64,000 bases of DNA from Mycolicibacterium alvei. GTDB lineage: Bacteria; Actinomycetota; Actinomycetes; Mycobacteriales; Mycobacteriaceae. A program made the position numbers and the translations under genes. Location: contig NZ_AP022565.1 in assembly GCF_010727325.1 (NCBI RefSeq), positions 2,790,001 through 2,854,000 of the forward strand, written 5' to 3'. Under the pieces are notes generated by a model. The model had not been told where the DNA came from. It did no database searches and saw only the letters and a list, made by a program, of their open reading frames with translations. Every line of letters starts with the position of its first letter. The first letter of the stretch is position 1. Shown piece by piece: positions 1 to 8,307 of this stretch.

Positions 1-186
1 CTGGTGCTGATGCTCGCCACGCCGTGGTGTGCGGTCGGCCTGCTCGCGGTCGTACCGGCGGTGCGGGGACTGCGACCGGTACGTGACGGCAGCACGGGCG
101 CCCAGCTGATCCCGGTGCTGCGCGACACCGGGCTGACCATGCTGGTGTGGGCCGTCGCGGTCTCGCTGGCCTTGTACCTGGGGTAA
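1..186 (+). CDS. menA: 1,4-dihydroxy-2-naphthoate polyprenyltransferase, 3' end only
   Basis: This is the last 61 codons of a membrane prenyltransferase of menaquinone synthesis; the gene begins outside the window. The reading frame is open from base 1 and ends at TAA 184-186. The visible part has two hydrophobic segments joined by a short loop with the motif [10 protein letters not shown], which I recognise from the C-terminus of mycobacterial MenA (Rv0534c). MenA prenylates 1,4-dihydroxy-2-naphthoate at the cytoplasmic membrane. Its place next to the resABC-like genes agrees with mycobacterial gene order. Nothing can be said about the catalytic Asp-rich motifs, which lie upstream. Confidence 0.85.
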   Translation: MVLMLATPWCAVGLLAVVPAVRGLRPVRDGSTGAQLIPVLRDTGLTMLVWAVAVSLALYLG

Positions 187-237
187 CCCCTCCCCCGCCC
201 AAACCCCTTCCCCGCCCGGAGCCGTTCGCCATTTTCC

Positions 238-278
238 ACGCCTGGGTCGTCGACCGTCGACAGCCACGACCCAGGCGT
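238..278. repeat. Perfect 13-bp inverted repeat between menA and the transporter gene
   Basis: Arms acgcctgggtcgt (238-250) and acgacccaggcgt (266-278) are exact reverse complements separated by 15 bases. The hairpin starts 52 bases after the menA stop and ends about 100 bases before the transporter start. No T-run follows, so it is either a non-canonical terminator for menA or an operator. The rest of 187-377 shows no further signal I can support. Confidence 0.6.
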
Positions 279-377
279 CGATCTCGGCGAACTCCGGCGA
301 GCACAAACCACGCGTCACACCGCAGCGGTGCACTAACGTGACCGTCGGCCCGCAATGGCAACCACCGGGGGATGCGC

Positions 378-1727
378 ATGACCACTTCGACCGAGGCGCA
401 CCAACCCGCACCGTCGGGGCGCGCCGAAACCCGGCGCGCCATCTGGAACACCATCCGGGGCTCGTCGGGCAACCTCGTCGAGTGGTACGACGTCTACGTC
501 TACACCGTGTTCGCCACCTATTTCGAAGCGCAGTTCTTCGACCCGGCCGACAAGAACGCGACGATCTACGTCTACGCGATCTTCGCGGTCACGTTCCTCA
601 CCCGACCGGTCGGCTCCTGGTTCTTCGGCCGCTTCGCCGACCGCCGTGGCCGCCGCGCCGCACTGACGTTCAGCGTCTCGTTGATGGCGCTGTGCTCACT
701 GGTGATCGCACTCGTGCCGTCGCGCGAAACCATCGGTGTCGCAGCGCCGATCATCCTGATCCTGTGCCGGTTGGTGCAGGGCTTCGCGACCGGCGGCGAG
801 TACGGCACCTCGGCGACCTACATGTCCGAAGCCGCCACCCGGGAACGGCGCGGCTTCTTCTCCTCGTTCCAGTACGTGACGCTGGTCGGCGGTCACGTGC
901 TGGCGCAGTTCACCCTGCTGATCATCCTGACGACGTTCAGCACCGAGCAGGTCCACGAATTCGGTTGGCGCATCGGTTTTGCCATCGGCGGCGTGGCCGC
1001 GATCGTGGTGTTCTGGTTGCGCCGCACGATGGACGAATCGCTGTCGGAGGAACAACTCGAAGCCATCCGGGAAGGCAAGGACAAGAGCTCGGGCTCGCTG
1101 AGCGAGCTGCTCACCCGGTACGCGAAACCTCTGCTGCTGTGCTTCCTGATCACCCTGGGCGGCACCGTCGCGTTCTACACGTACAGCGTCAACGCACCGG
1201 CGATCGTCAAGTCCACCTACAAGGACCAGGCCATGACGGCCACCTGGATCAACCTGATCGGGCTGATCTTCCTGATGGCGATCCAGCCGATCGGCGGCAT
1301 GATCAGCGACCGGGTCGGCCGCAAACCGCTGCTCGTGTGGTTCGGTGTCGGCGGCGTGATCTACACCTACATCCTGATCACTTATCTGCCCCAGACGCAT
1401 TCACCGATTCAGTCCTTCCTCCTGGTGGGGGTCGGGTACGTGATCCTGACCGGATACACCTCGATCAACGCGTTGGTGAAGTCGGAGCTGTTCCCCTCCC
1501 ACGTGCGGGCACTGGGTGTGGGAGTCGGCTACGCACTGGCGAATTCGATGTTCGGCGGGACCGCACCGGTGATCTACAAGGCGCTCGAGCAGGGCGACCA
1601 CGTGCCGTGGTTCATCACCTACGTCACGGTATGTATCGCCGTCTCGCTGGTGGTGTACGTGTTCTTCCTCAAGAACAAGACCGAAACCTACCTGGACCGG
1701 GAGAAGGGCGCGGCCTTCATCCGATAA
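378..1727 (+). CDS. MFS transporter, metabolite:H+ symporter (MHS) family
   Basis: A 449-residue, 12-helix secondary transporter of the inner membrane, probably a proton symporter for an organic acid such as a dicarboxylate, 2-oxoglutarate or shikimate (the KgtP/ShiA/ProP group). The MFS loop 2-3 signature GRFADRRGRR lies near residue 82 and its degenerate copy SDRVGRK near residue 310. The segment GNLVEWYDVYVY near the N-terminus and GFATGGEYG in helix 4 are typical of the MHS group. ATG 378 is preferred over ATG 372 because the GGGGG tract at 366-371 sits six bases before it. It stands alone between menA and a convergent membrane-protein gene. The substrate cannot be told from sequence. Confidence 0.85.
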   Translation: MTTSTEAHQPAPSGRAETRRAIWNTIRGSSGNLVEWYDVYVYTVFATYFEAQFFDPADKNATIYVYAIFAVTFLTRPVGSWFFGRFADRRGRRAALTFSVSLMALCSLVIALVPSRETIGVAAPIILILCRLVQGFATGGEYGTSATYMSEAATRERRGFFSSFQYVTLVGGHVLAQFTLLIILTTFSTEQVHEFGWRIGFAIGGVAAIVVFWLRRTMDESLSEEQLEAIREGKDKSSGSLSELLTRYAKPLLLCFLITLGGTVAFYTYSVNAPAIVKSTYKDQAMTATWINLIGLIFLMAIQPIGGMISDRVGRKPLLVWFGVGGVIYTYILITYLPQTHSPIQSFLLVGVGYVILTGYTSINALVKSELFPSHVRALGVGVGYALANSMFGGTAPVIYKALEQGDHVPWFITYVTVCIAVSLVVYVFFLKNKTETYLDREKGAAFIR

Positions 1728-1738
1728 GGCGCGAAAGG

Positions 1739-2044
1739 TCAGCCCTTCGGCGGCTCTTCGCCGCGCAACCGGGCCTGCAGCTGCTCACGGTCCTTGCGCC
1801 GCCGCTCGTCGACCGACGCGATGGACGCGGTCGCCCGCTCCCGCAACGGCCGGAACAACCAGATGCCCACCGGCAGCGCGATCACGATGGCGAACAGCAG
1901 CGCCACCACGACCGGGAAATCTGCGATGACCAATTGCCCCACCCCGTAGATCGCGGCGGCCAGCACGGCGACCAGCACCAGCCTGGCGATGAGGTAAACC
2001 ACGACGTCGGTGACCATGCGGGAGGTCGAACCACTTCCTGACAC
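1739..2044 (-). CDS. DUF4229-type small membrane protein
   Basis: A 101-residue protein with two hydrophobic segments (about residues 12-37 and 43-63) followed by a charged, soluble C-terminal tail rich in Arg and Glu. Size, two-helix hairpin and charged tail match the DUF4229 family, and position matches Rv0531. No function is known to me. GTG 2044 gives the longest form; an in-frame ATG ten codons later is an alternative start. It converges with the transporter gene, 11 bases between stops, and is divergent from the small gene at 2093. Confidence 0.7.
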   Translation of the reverse strand: MSGSGSTSRMVTDVVVYLIARLVLVAVLAAAIYGVGQLVIADFPVVVALLFAIVIALPVGIWLFRPLRERATASIASVDERRRKDREQLQARLRGEEPPKG

Positions 2045-2092
2045 GCTCCGAGCCTACCGACGACGCGTATATTCGGATCAAGGAGGTTTCGA

Positions 2093-2254
2093 GTGGCGTA
2101 TCTACTCCTGCTCTTTGCCGCGGCAAGCCTGGTGTATCTCGGCTGGCGGCTGGCGCGGGTCTCTGGCAGTCAACCCAAAACCCGGGTGATCGGTCCCGAC
2201 GACGACCCAGATTTCCTGCGTCGACTCGGGCACGGCGACAACCCCCGCAACTAG
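2093..2254 (+). CDS. Small single-span membrane protein (53 aa)
   Basis: GTG 2093 is preceded by a near-perfect ribosome binding site, AAGGAGG, at 2080-2086. The product starts VAYLLLLFAASLVYLGWRLA, one transmembrane helix, then a short polar tail with DDDPDFLRRLG. It appears to correspond to the small Rv0530A-type gene annotated in M. tuberculosis. Its stop TAG (2252-2254) and the stop of the ParA-like gene on the other strand share the palindrome CTAG at 2251-2254, so the two genes meet tail to tail with a 4-bp overlap. Function unknown; the tail tip is probably cytoplasmic. Confidence 0.7.
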   Translation: MAYLLLLFAAASLVYLGWRLARVSGSQPKTRVIGPDDDPDFLRRLGHGDNPRN

Positions 2255-3612
2255 CGGGTCTCGGGCGTGCGGTTCGCCGAGCGACGTGCGCCGGCGAAGT
2301 CGGACGCCACCACCGCAGCCAGCTCGATCAGTGCCTCCCGGGTGCGGGGCTTGAGCCGGTCCAGGCTGATCTCGGCGCCCTCTTCCAGATGCGGGTCGAA
2401 CGGCACCAGCCGCACCGCACGGCAGCGCCGGGAGAAGTGGTCCACCACCTTGGACAGATCCACCTTGCCCGAGCGTGGGCGCACCGCGTTGATCACCGCG
2501 ATGGAGTTGCGCACCAGATCCTGATGCCCGTGGGCATCGAGCCAGTCCAGCGTCGCCGACGCACTACGCGCACCGTCCACCGAACCCGAGCTGATCACGA
2601 CCAGTACGTCGGCCTTGGACAGCACCGCCGACATCGCCGAGTGCATCAAACCCGTTCCGCAGTCGGTGAGCACCAGGCTGTAGAACCGCTCCAACACCTC
2701 CAACGCGCGCAGATAGTCGTCGGAGCTGAACGCCTCGGAGACCGCGGGGTCGCTTTCGGAAGCGAGCACCTCCAGCCGGCTCGGCCCCTGTGAGGTGTAC
2801 GCCCGCACGTCGCTGTAGCGCTCGATGCCTTCGGCGTCGCGCAGCAGGTGGCGCACCGTCGCAGCGGTCTCCAACGGCACCTTCTGGCTCAGCGTGCCCC
2901 GGTCGGGGTTGGCGTCCACCGCCACCACCCGGTCACCGCGGATCGAGGCGAACGTGGCACCCAAGGTCGCGGTGATCGTGGTCTTGCCCACGCCACCCTT
3001 CAGGGACATCACCGCGATCCGGTAGCAGCCCTGCAATGGCTGACTGACCTCGCCGAGCAGGGTGTTGTGATGGGTGGTCTTCGGGCTCTCGCCGACATTG
3101 ATCTGCTTGAAGGACGCCACGTAGAGGGCCTTGCGCCAGCCCGAGGTGGGCGGGTTCTTGCGTTGGCCGAGCAGTGCGTCGGTGGACAGGTCGCGGTACG
3201 GCGTGGCGAAGTCTCCCGCGGCGGGTCGCGCATCCATTCCCGCGACCGGCGGTCCGGGCGCGACGGGATGTCCCGGCGCGGGGCCGGCGAAGATGCGGGC
3301 CGGCGGTCCGTCGAAACTGGCGGGTACCGGCGGGGCGGTGATCACCGGGATACCGTGCGGCGGTGTCGGGGCGGTCCACTCGGCGGGCAGCGGTGTGGAG
3401 ACACCGGGCTCAGAGGGATTGCTGAACCGCTGCTGACCGCGGAATCCGGGTATCGGGGCGAACACCGACGGGACGAGCGGCGGCTCGGAGACCGGTGTGT
3501 CTGGTGCCGGTGTGTCTGGTGCCGGTTCGCCGGTGTCCTGCGGCGCAGGGTCCTGCGCTTCGGACGGCTCCACCACCGGCTCCACTACGGGCTCAGACAC
3601 TGGCTCGGACAC
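2251..3612 (-). CDS. ParA/MinD-like ATPase with Pro-rich N-terminal region
   Basis: A 453-residue protein. The first 150 or so residues are a disordered Pro/Glu/Ala-rich region that opens with repeats of SEPV/VEP. The C-terminal half is a SIMIBI-class P-loop ATPase: deviant Walker A MSLKGGVGKTT near residue 210, a VDANPDRGTL segment and a VLTDCGTG Walker B-like segment. The layout resembles the mycobacterial EspI/Rv0530 group of ATPases, some of which work with type VII secretion, but no ESX genes are nearby. I place the start at GTG 3612, which follows AGAGGGGAATTC; a longer form would start at GTG 3633. It is convergent with the 53-aa gene. Confidence 0.8.
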   Translation of the reverse strand: MSEPVSEPVVEPVVEPSEAQDPAPQDTGEPAPDTPAPDTPVSEPPLVPSVFAPIPGFRGQQRFSNPSEPGVSTPLPAEWTAPTPPHGIPVITAPPVPASFDGPPARIFAGPAPGHPVAPGPPVAGMDARPAAGDFATPYRDLSTDALLGQRKNPPTSGWRKALYVASFKQINVGESPKTTHHNTLLGEVSQPLQGCYRIAVMSLKGGVGKTTITATLGATFASIRGDRVVAVDANPDRGTLSQKVPLETAATVRHLLRDAEGIERYSDVRAYTSQGPSRLEVLASESDPAVSEAFSSDDYLRALEVLERFYSLVLTDCGTGLMHSAMSAVLSKADVLVVISSGSVDGARSASATLDWLDAHGHQDLVRNSIAVINAVRPRSGKVDLSKVVDHFSRRCRAVRLVPFDPHLEEGAEISLDRLKPRTREALIELAAVVASDFAGARRSANRTPETR

Positions 3613-3696
3613 GAATTCCCCTCTTCTCCACACGCTTCCGTCCGGACCGCAGCCCCGCCCTTGGGGCGCACGGTCACCTCACCAATCCGACGGCGC

Positions 3697-4671
3697 CTAG
3701 CCGACCCCCGCATACGAATGCAGGCCCACCGTCACCAGGTTGATGAAGAACAAGTTGAAGACCATCGCGACGAAACCGACCACGTTGATCCAGGCCGACT
3801 TACGGTCCCGCCAACCCGCCGTGGAGCGCGCATGCAGATACGCCGCGTACACGACCCAGGCGATGAACGACACCGTCTCCTTGGGGTCCCAGCCCCAGTA
3901 CCGGCCCCAAGCCTCCTCGGCCCAGATCGCGCCGAAGATCACGCCGAAACCGAAGATGGGGAACGCGAAGATCGTGGTGCGGTAGGCAATCCGGTCCAGC
4001 GTCTGCGCGTCGGGCAACCGCTGGATGATGCGCGCCACGGTGCCCTCCCGTCCCGGCTCCCCGAGCGGTGACATCTTGAGCAGGAACAGGATGCTGGCCA
4101 CACCGGCCACCAGGAACACCCCGGAGCCCAGGCTCACCACCGACACATGGATGGGAAGCCAGTAGGACTGCAGCGCGGGCATCACGGGCGCGGCGTTGGA
4201 GTACAGCCAGCGTCCCGAGACCGTCAGCAGGATCAGCACCGGAACCAGGACGAACACCCACAGCGCGCGGTACTGCGGCTTGCGCAGCACCACCGCAGCC
4301 GCGATCAGGCCGCAGAAGCTGGTCAGGTTGATGAACTCGTACATGTTGCCCCACGGCACCCGCGAGGTGGCCAGACCACGCAACACGATGCAGAGGAACA
4401 GCATGCCGATGCCGACGTAGGTGAGCGCCAGGCCGGTCTGGCCGATGCGCTCATCCAACGTGCGTCGGGGTTGCTCGGCGACGACGCCGGGCGTGGCGCT
4501 GTCGGCGCCGACGGTGGCGCCGACCAGCTCACGCTCATCGACACGGCGGCCACGGCTGGAGGCGAGTTCGACGGCGAGCAGGATCAGCGCCCCGACCAGG
4601 ACGACGACCGACGAGGTGAACGCCCAGTCTGAGTACCTGGCCAGCCCGATGTCGATGTGATCGGTATTCAC
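3697..4671 (-). CDS. ccsA: Cytochrome c biogenesis protein CcsA/ResC (system II heme handling)
   Basis: A 324-residue multi-span membrane protein that with ResB moves heme across the membrane and attaches it to apocytochrome c. The heme-binding tryptophan-rich WWD region is visible as YWGWDPKETVSFIAW near residue 265, with conserved His residues in flanking helices. The N-terminal linker after the first helix is charged. GTG 4671 overlaps the resB stop as GTGA, so translation is probably coupled. Last gene of the unit hemL - PGM-like - resA-like - ccdA - resB - ccsA. Corresponds to Rv0529. Confidence 0.92.
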   Translation of the reverse strand: MNTDHIDIGLARYSDWAFTSSVVVLVGALILLAVELASSRGRRVDERELVGATVGADSATPGVVAEQPRRTLDERIGQTGLALTYVGIGMLFLCIVLRGLATSRVPWGNMYEFINLTSFCGLIAAAVVLRKPQYRALWVFVLVPVLILLTVSGRWLYSNAAPVMPALQSYWLPIHVSVVSLGSGVFLVAGVASILFLLKMSPLGEPGREGTVARIIQRLPDAQTLDRIAYRTTIFAFPIFGFGVIFGAIWAEEAWGRYWGWDPKETVSFIAWVVYAAYLHARSTAGWRDRKSAWINVVGFVAMVFNLFFINLVTVGLHSYAGVG

Positions 4672-6305
4672 TGCTGTTCCGCCTTCTCTCCTGCCGCCGG
4701 GTGCTCGTAGCCCTCCAACAACCGCATGGTCAGCTTCTCGAACTCATCGCCCCAGCCCGAGTTGTCGGTACGGGCCAGCCCGCCCAGCTCGACGTTCACC
4801 GTACCCGCAGTAGCGGGGTGAATTCGAACCCAGACGCGGCGCCGGCGCACCACCAGGGACACCAGCAACCCGGCCATCATGGACATCGCGAACACCAGCA
4901 CCCAGATCTGGGCGGGGTCGTGTGAGACCTGCAGGTTGACGAACGGGACCGCGCCGTCGAAGCGGACCTTGGTGCCGTCATCGAGCCGGGTGTCCTGGCC
5001 TTTCACCAGGTTGACCCGGGCGGCCCTGGTCAGCTGTTTGCGATCGATCAACCGGGGATCGAGGGAGAACAACGACTGCGGCCGGCCGGTGTCCAGGCCG
5101 GTATCGCCGCGGTAGATGTCGATGGCCACCGCGGGGTCGTTGAGCGCAGGGAAACTCGACGACAGCAGGGTGCCTTCGAGTTGCTTGGTCGGCGCGAACA
5201 GGCCCTGGATGGCGATCTGGTGCTTGCGACGCTCGTCGGCGTCGGGGTAGGTGCCCGCCGGCGGGTCGATGCGCACCACCCCCGAGGACAGCAGCGTCAT
5301 CTGCTCCTCGGGCCGCCACTGAATGGTCTGGCTGCGCTGTTGGCCGTCGGGGAACGTCACGGTGAACGACGGCGCATACCCGTGTCCCTGCAGGTAGACG
5401 CGGTCACCGCCGATGCGCAGCGGACGGTTGACCTCGAGGCGGTAGGGCTGCCAGGTGTTGGCGGCCAGATCGTCGCCGGACTGATAGTCGATATCGGCGG
5501 CGAACGACAGCGCCTGCCCGGTGGGCAGATAGTCCGCGTCGAAACTGTTGACCCGCAGGCAGATCGGGCTCAGCGAGGTGCCGTCGACGGTGTTGCCGGC
5601 CCGGAACGAGTCGAAGGCGGCCGGCGAGGCGGTGCAGAATCCGGGCCCTCCGTCGGCGATGACGATGACGTTGCCCTCGTAGCCGAACAGCTTGCCCGCG
5701 GCCACCGCCGCCAGCAGACCGAGCAGCGAGAAGTGGAACACGATGTTGCCGAACTCCCGCAGGTAGCCCTTCTCGGCCGAAATCTCAATGCCGGCATCGG
5801 TTTCCCGGGTGACCGTGCGCCAGCCCCTCAACCGTCGCGTGACGGTCTCGGCGACCTGGCCCGCCTGCGCGTTTACCTGCTCGGCATGGTGTTTGGGCAA
5901 CCGGCCCAGGTTGCGCGGCGCGGGTACCGGCTGCGCCCGCAGGCTGTGGAAATGCTCGATGATCCGCGGTGTCAGGCAACCCACCAGCGAGATGAACAGC
6001 AGCACGTAGATGGCGGTGAACCAGAAGCTGGAAAACACGTCGAAGGCCTGCACGCGATCCAGCCACGGACCCAGCGTGGGGTGGGCCGCCAGATATTCGT
6101 CGACCTTGGACTCGTTGAGGCTGCGTTGCGGCAACAACGCCCCCGGGATCGCGCCCAGCGCCAGCAGGAACAGCAACACCAGCGCCGTGCCCATCGACGT
6201 CAGGGTCCGCCAGGTGTTCCGAACCGGCGCGAGCAGACGCTGCGGTACCCCGGGACGCGGTGTTACGGGTACCTCTGCGTCTGTTCGCGCAATGGACTCG
6301 GTCAT
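4668..6305 (-). CDS. resB: Cytochrome c biogenesis protein ResB
   Basis: A 545-residue membrane protein, partner of CcsA in system II cytochrome c maturation. Three hydrophobic segments near the N-terminus (about residues 35-60, 85-110 and 190-210), a large domain of about 230 residues expected outside the membrane, and a last helix near residue 455 fit the ResB pattern. The first loop carries ALLPQRSLNESKVDEYLAAH, typical of the family. It overlaps ccdA and ccsA by 4 bp on each side. Corresponds to Rv0528. Confidence 0.92.
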   Translation of the reverse strand: MTESIARTDAEVPVTPRPGVPQRLLAPVRNTWRTLTSMGTALVLLFLLALGAIPGALLPQRSLNESKVDEYLAAHPTLGPWLDRVQAFDVFSSFWFTAIYVLLFISLVGCLTPRIIEHFHSLRAQPVPAPRNLGRLPKHHAEQVNAQAGQVAETVTRRLRGWRTVTRETDAGIEISAEKGYLREFGNIVFHFSLLGLLAAVAAGKLFGYEGNVIVIADGGPGFCTASPAAFDSFRAGNTVDGTSLSPICLRVNSFDADYLPTGQALSFAADIDYQSGDDLAANTWQPYRLEVNRPLRIGGDRVYLQGHGYAPSFTVTFPDGQQRSQTIQWRPEEQMTLLSSGVVRIDPPAGTYPDADERRKHQIAIQGLFAPTKQLEGTLLSSSFPALNDPAVAIDIYRGDTGLDTGRPQSLFSLDPRLIDRKQLTRAARVNLVKGQDTRLDDGTKVRFDGAVPFVNLQVSHDPAQIWVLVFAMSMMAGLLVSLVVRRRRVWVRIHPATAGTVNVELGGLARTDNSGWGDEFEKLTMRLLEGYEHPAAGEKAEQQ

Positions 6306-7093
6306 ATCGGCAGCCTCACATCACTGACGAAGGCGTCGCGCACCCACGACACGAACTCGTTCCACAGACCGGTCACCAGGGCGGTGCCGACCAAGATCAG
6401 CAGAATGCCGCCGAAGATCTGAATGGTCCGGGTGTGGCGGCGCAGCCAGGCCAGGCTCGTCACCGCCCGCGCCGAACCCAGCGCCAGCAGCACGAACGGG
6501 ATACCCAGCCCGAAGCAGTAGGCCAGCACCAGCACCACCCCGCGCGCCACGGTGGCGCCGTCGGTGGCCGAGGCCACCGCGATCACCCCGGTCAGCGTCG
6601 GGCCCAGGCACGGGGTCCAGCCCAGCGCGAACACCGCACCCAGCAGCGGCGCCCCGGCCATCGTGGACCACTGCCGCGGGGCGAACCGGGCCTGACGCTG
6701 CAACGCCGGGACGAAGCCGACGAACACCAGACCCATCGCGATCGTGACGACACCGCCGATGCGTTGCAGCAGAACCTGATTGGCGATCAACGTGGTGGTC
6801 ATCCCGAGGACGGCCACCGCACCGAGCAGGAACACCACGGTGAAACCTGCGACGAACAGGGCGGCCGCGCCGGCCACCCGCAACCGAGCGGTCTTGGTGG
6901 CCTGCTTCGTCAATCCGGCCTCGTCGGCCACCGGGGCTTCTTGGACCCCGACGACGGCGGCCAGATAGGACAGATAGCCGGGCACCAACGGCACCACGCA
7001 CGGCGAAGCGAACGACACCAACCCGGCCAGCACACTGACCCCCAGCGCCAGCAGTACCGGTCCGGCGGCGGCGATCTCGGCGAATCCGGTCAC
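6302..7093 (-). CDS. ccdA: Cytochrome c biogenesis thiol-disulfide transporter CcdA
   Basis: A 263-residue polytopic membrane protein with about six helices that carries reducing equivalents from cytoplasmic thioredoxin to the outer thioredoxin-like protein encoded just upstream. The two family cysteines are visible in SFASPCVVPLVPGYLSYL (helix 1) and in ALGWTPCLGPTL (helix 4), both followed by Pro-containing turns as expected for DsbD/CcdA. It overlaps its upstream neighbour by 4 bp (7090-7093) and resB by 4 bp. Corresponds to Rv0527. Confidence 0.92.
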   Translation of the reverse strand: MTGFAEIAAAGPVLLALGVSVLAGLVSFASPCVVPLVPGYLSYLAAVVGVQEAPVADEAGLTKQATKTARLRVAGAAALFVAGFTVVFLLGAVAVLGMTTTLIANQVLLQRIGGVVTIAMGLVFVGFVPALQRQARFAPRQWSTMAGAPLLGAVFALGWTPCLGPTLTGVIAVASATDGATVARGVVLVLAYCFGLGIPFVLLALGSARAVTSLAWLRRHTRTIQIFGGILLILVGTALVTGLWNEFVSWVRDAFVSDVRLPI

Positions 7094-7695
7094 TGCACAG
7101 GCCGTTCGGCTGCCAGGCGTTGCACGACCGGTTGCAGATCCTCGGCCAGCAGTTCACGCAGGAACACCGCGGCCACCCGGTGCTGACGATCCAGCACCAC
7201 GGTCGACGGGATCACCGTGGTCGGGTACTTGCCGCCGAACGCGATCATGGTGCGCATCGCCGGGTCGTAGATGGACGGGAAGGTGACGTTGCGGTCGGTG
7301 ACGAAATCGACTGCGGCCTCGCGATTGTTGTCCCGGACGTCGATGCCGAGAAACGCCACGCCCTGGTCGCGGGTCTCGGTGTACACCTTTTCCAACTCGC
7401 CGATCTCGGCCCGGCACGGCCCACACCACTGGCCCCACACGTTGATCACCACGACCTTGCCGGCGAAATCGTCCAACGAGATGGTCTTGGCCGGGTCGAG
7501 CAGGTCGGGGCCGCTCAATTCACCTGGGGTGCCGCGCTTTTCAGGAGGGTCATAGAAGATGTCGGTCTTACCGCCGGGTGCGACGAACTCGAAGGTGCCA
7601 CCCTGGGCTACCGCGTCGTCACCCGTGGAACATCCGGTGAGCAGCACCAGCCCGGCCAGCACTGCCGCACCCACCCGGGCGACCCACGACGTCAT
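7090..7695 (-). CDS. TlpA/ResA-like thioredoxin lipoprotein
   Basis: A 201-residue exported thiol-disulfide oxidoreductase that most likely keeps the CxxCH cysteines of apocytochrome c reduced. It has a lipoprotein signal peptide ending in the lipobox LLTGC (Cys22) and a thioredoxin fold with the active site WCGPC (Cys91, Cys94) in NVWGQWCGPC. The cis-Pro region appears as TTVIPSTVVLD near residue 165. Its ATG (7693-7695) directly follows the TGA of the PGM-like gene with no gap, and its end overlaps ccdA. Corresponds to Rv0526. Confidence 0.9.
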   Translation of the reverse strand: MTSWVARVGAAVLAGLVLLTGCSTGDDAVAQGGTFEFVAPGGKTDIFYDPPEKRGTPGELSGPDLLDPAKTISLDDFAGKVVVINVWGQWCGPCRAEIGELEKVYTETRDQGVAFLGIDVRDNNREAAVDFVTDRNVTFPSIYDPAMRTMIAFGGKYPTTVIPSTVVLDRQHRVAAVFLRELLAEDLQPVVQRLAAERPVQ

Positions 7696-8307
7696 TCAGA
7701 TTCCCCAGGGCTCCGTGTAGCCCCATCGGATCAGCGTGTCGCCCTCGAAGGTGAACGACGTGATCGAGGACAGATTGCACAGCCGGCTGTGCGGCAACGG
7801 CAGGTGGGCCAGCTTGCGCCCGGTCATCGCCCGGCGCAGCGTCTCGACCGGAAGCTGATGGCTGACGCAGACCGCCTCGTGCCCGGCGGCCTTCTCGCGC
7901 GCCCGGTGCATGGCCGCCATCATCCGGGGTGCGATCTCGGCGTAGGGCTCACCCCACGAGGGCTTGGCGGGGTTGCGCAGCTTCGGCCAGTTCCTCGGGT
8001 CGCGCAGGGCGCCGTCGCCGGGGGCCACCCGCTCCCCCTCGAACATGTTCCACGACTCGATGAGGTCGCCGTCGGTGGCGATCGGCAGCTTGTGGCTTTC
8101 GGCGATCGGCGTGGCCGTCTCCTGCGCCCGCTCCAGCGGGGAGGCCACCACATGGACGACGTCCCTGCCGGCCAGCCAGTCGGCGGCGGCCCGGGCCTGG
8201 GCCTGGCCCCGCTCGGAGAGGTGATAGCCGGGCAGCCGGCCGTAGAGGACCTTCTCCGGGTTGAACACCTCGCCGTGACGCATCACGTGCACCGTCGTTC
8301 GTGTCAC
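7696..8307 (-). CDS. Histidine phosphatase superfamily protein (phosphoglycerate-mutase-like)
   Basis: A 203-residue branch-1 histidine phosphatase. The catalytic RHGE motif is at residues 10-13 ([10 protein letters not shown]) and the second His lies in [13 protein letters not shown] near residue 145. It is not the glycolytic enzyme, which is gpm1 at 37.2-37.9 kb. GTG 8307 overlaps the hemL stop as GTGA, and its TGA abuts the next ATG, so it is translated as a member of the heme/cytochrome c unit. Corresponds to Rv0525. The substrate is unknown; the location suggests a phosphorylated compound linked to heme or cytochrome assembly, which is inference. Confidence 0.85.
   Translation of the reverse strand: MTRTTVHVMRHGEVFNPEKVLYGRLPGYHLSERGQAQARAAADWLAGRDVVHVVASPLERAQETATPIAESHKLPIATDGDLIESWNMFEGERVAPGDGALRDPRNWPKLRNPAKPSWGEPYAEIAPRMMAAMHRAREKAAGHEAVCVSHQLPVETLRRAMTGRKLAHLPLPHSRLCNLSSITSFTFEGDTLIRWGYTEPWGI

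Noticed and set aside
338..2041. A 567-codon frame overlapping the transporter gene
   Set aside because: Low-complexity Arg-rich product in another frame of the transporter; no motif and no start signal.
5181..6422. Long open frame of over 400 codons antisense to resB
   Set aside because: It is opposite a well-supported gene, has Arg/Gly/Gln-rich composition typical of GC-rich shadow frames, and no recognisable domain.
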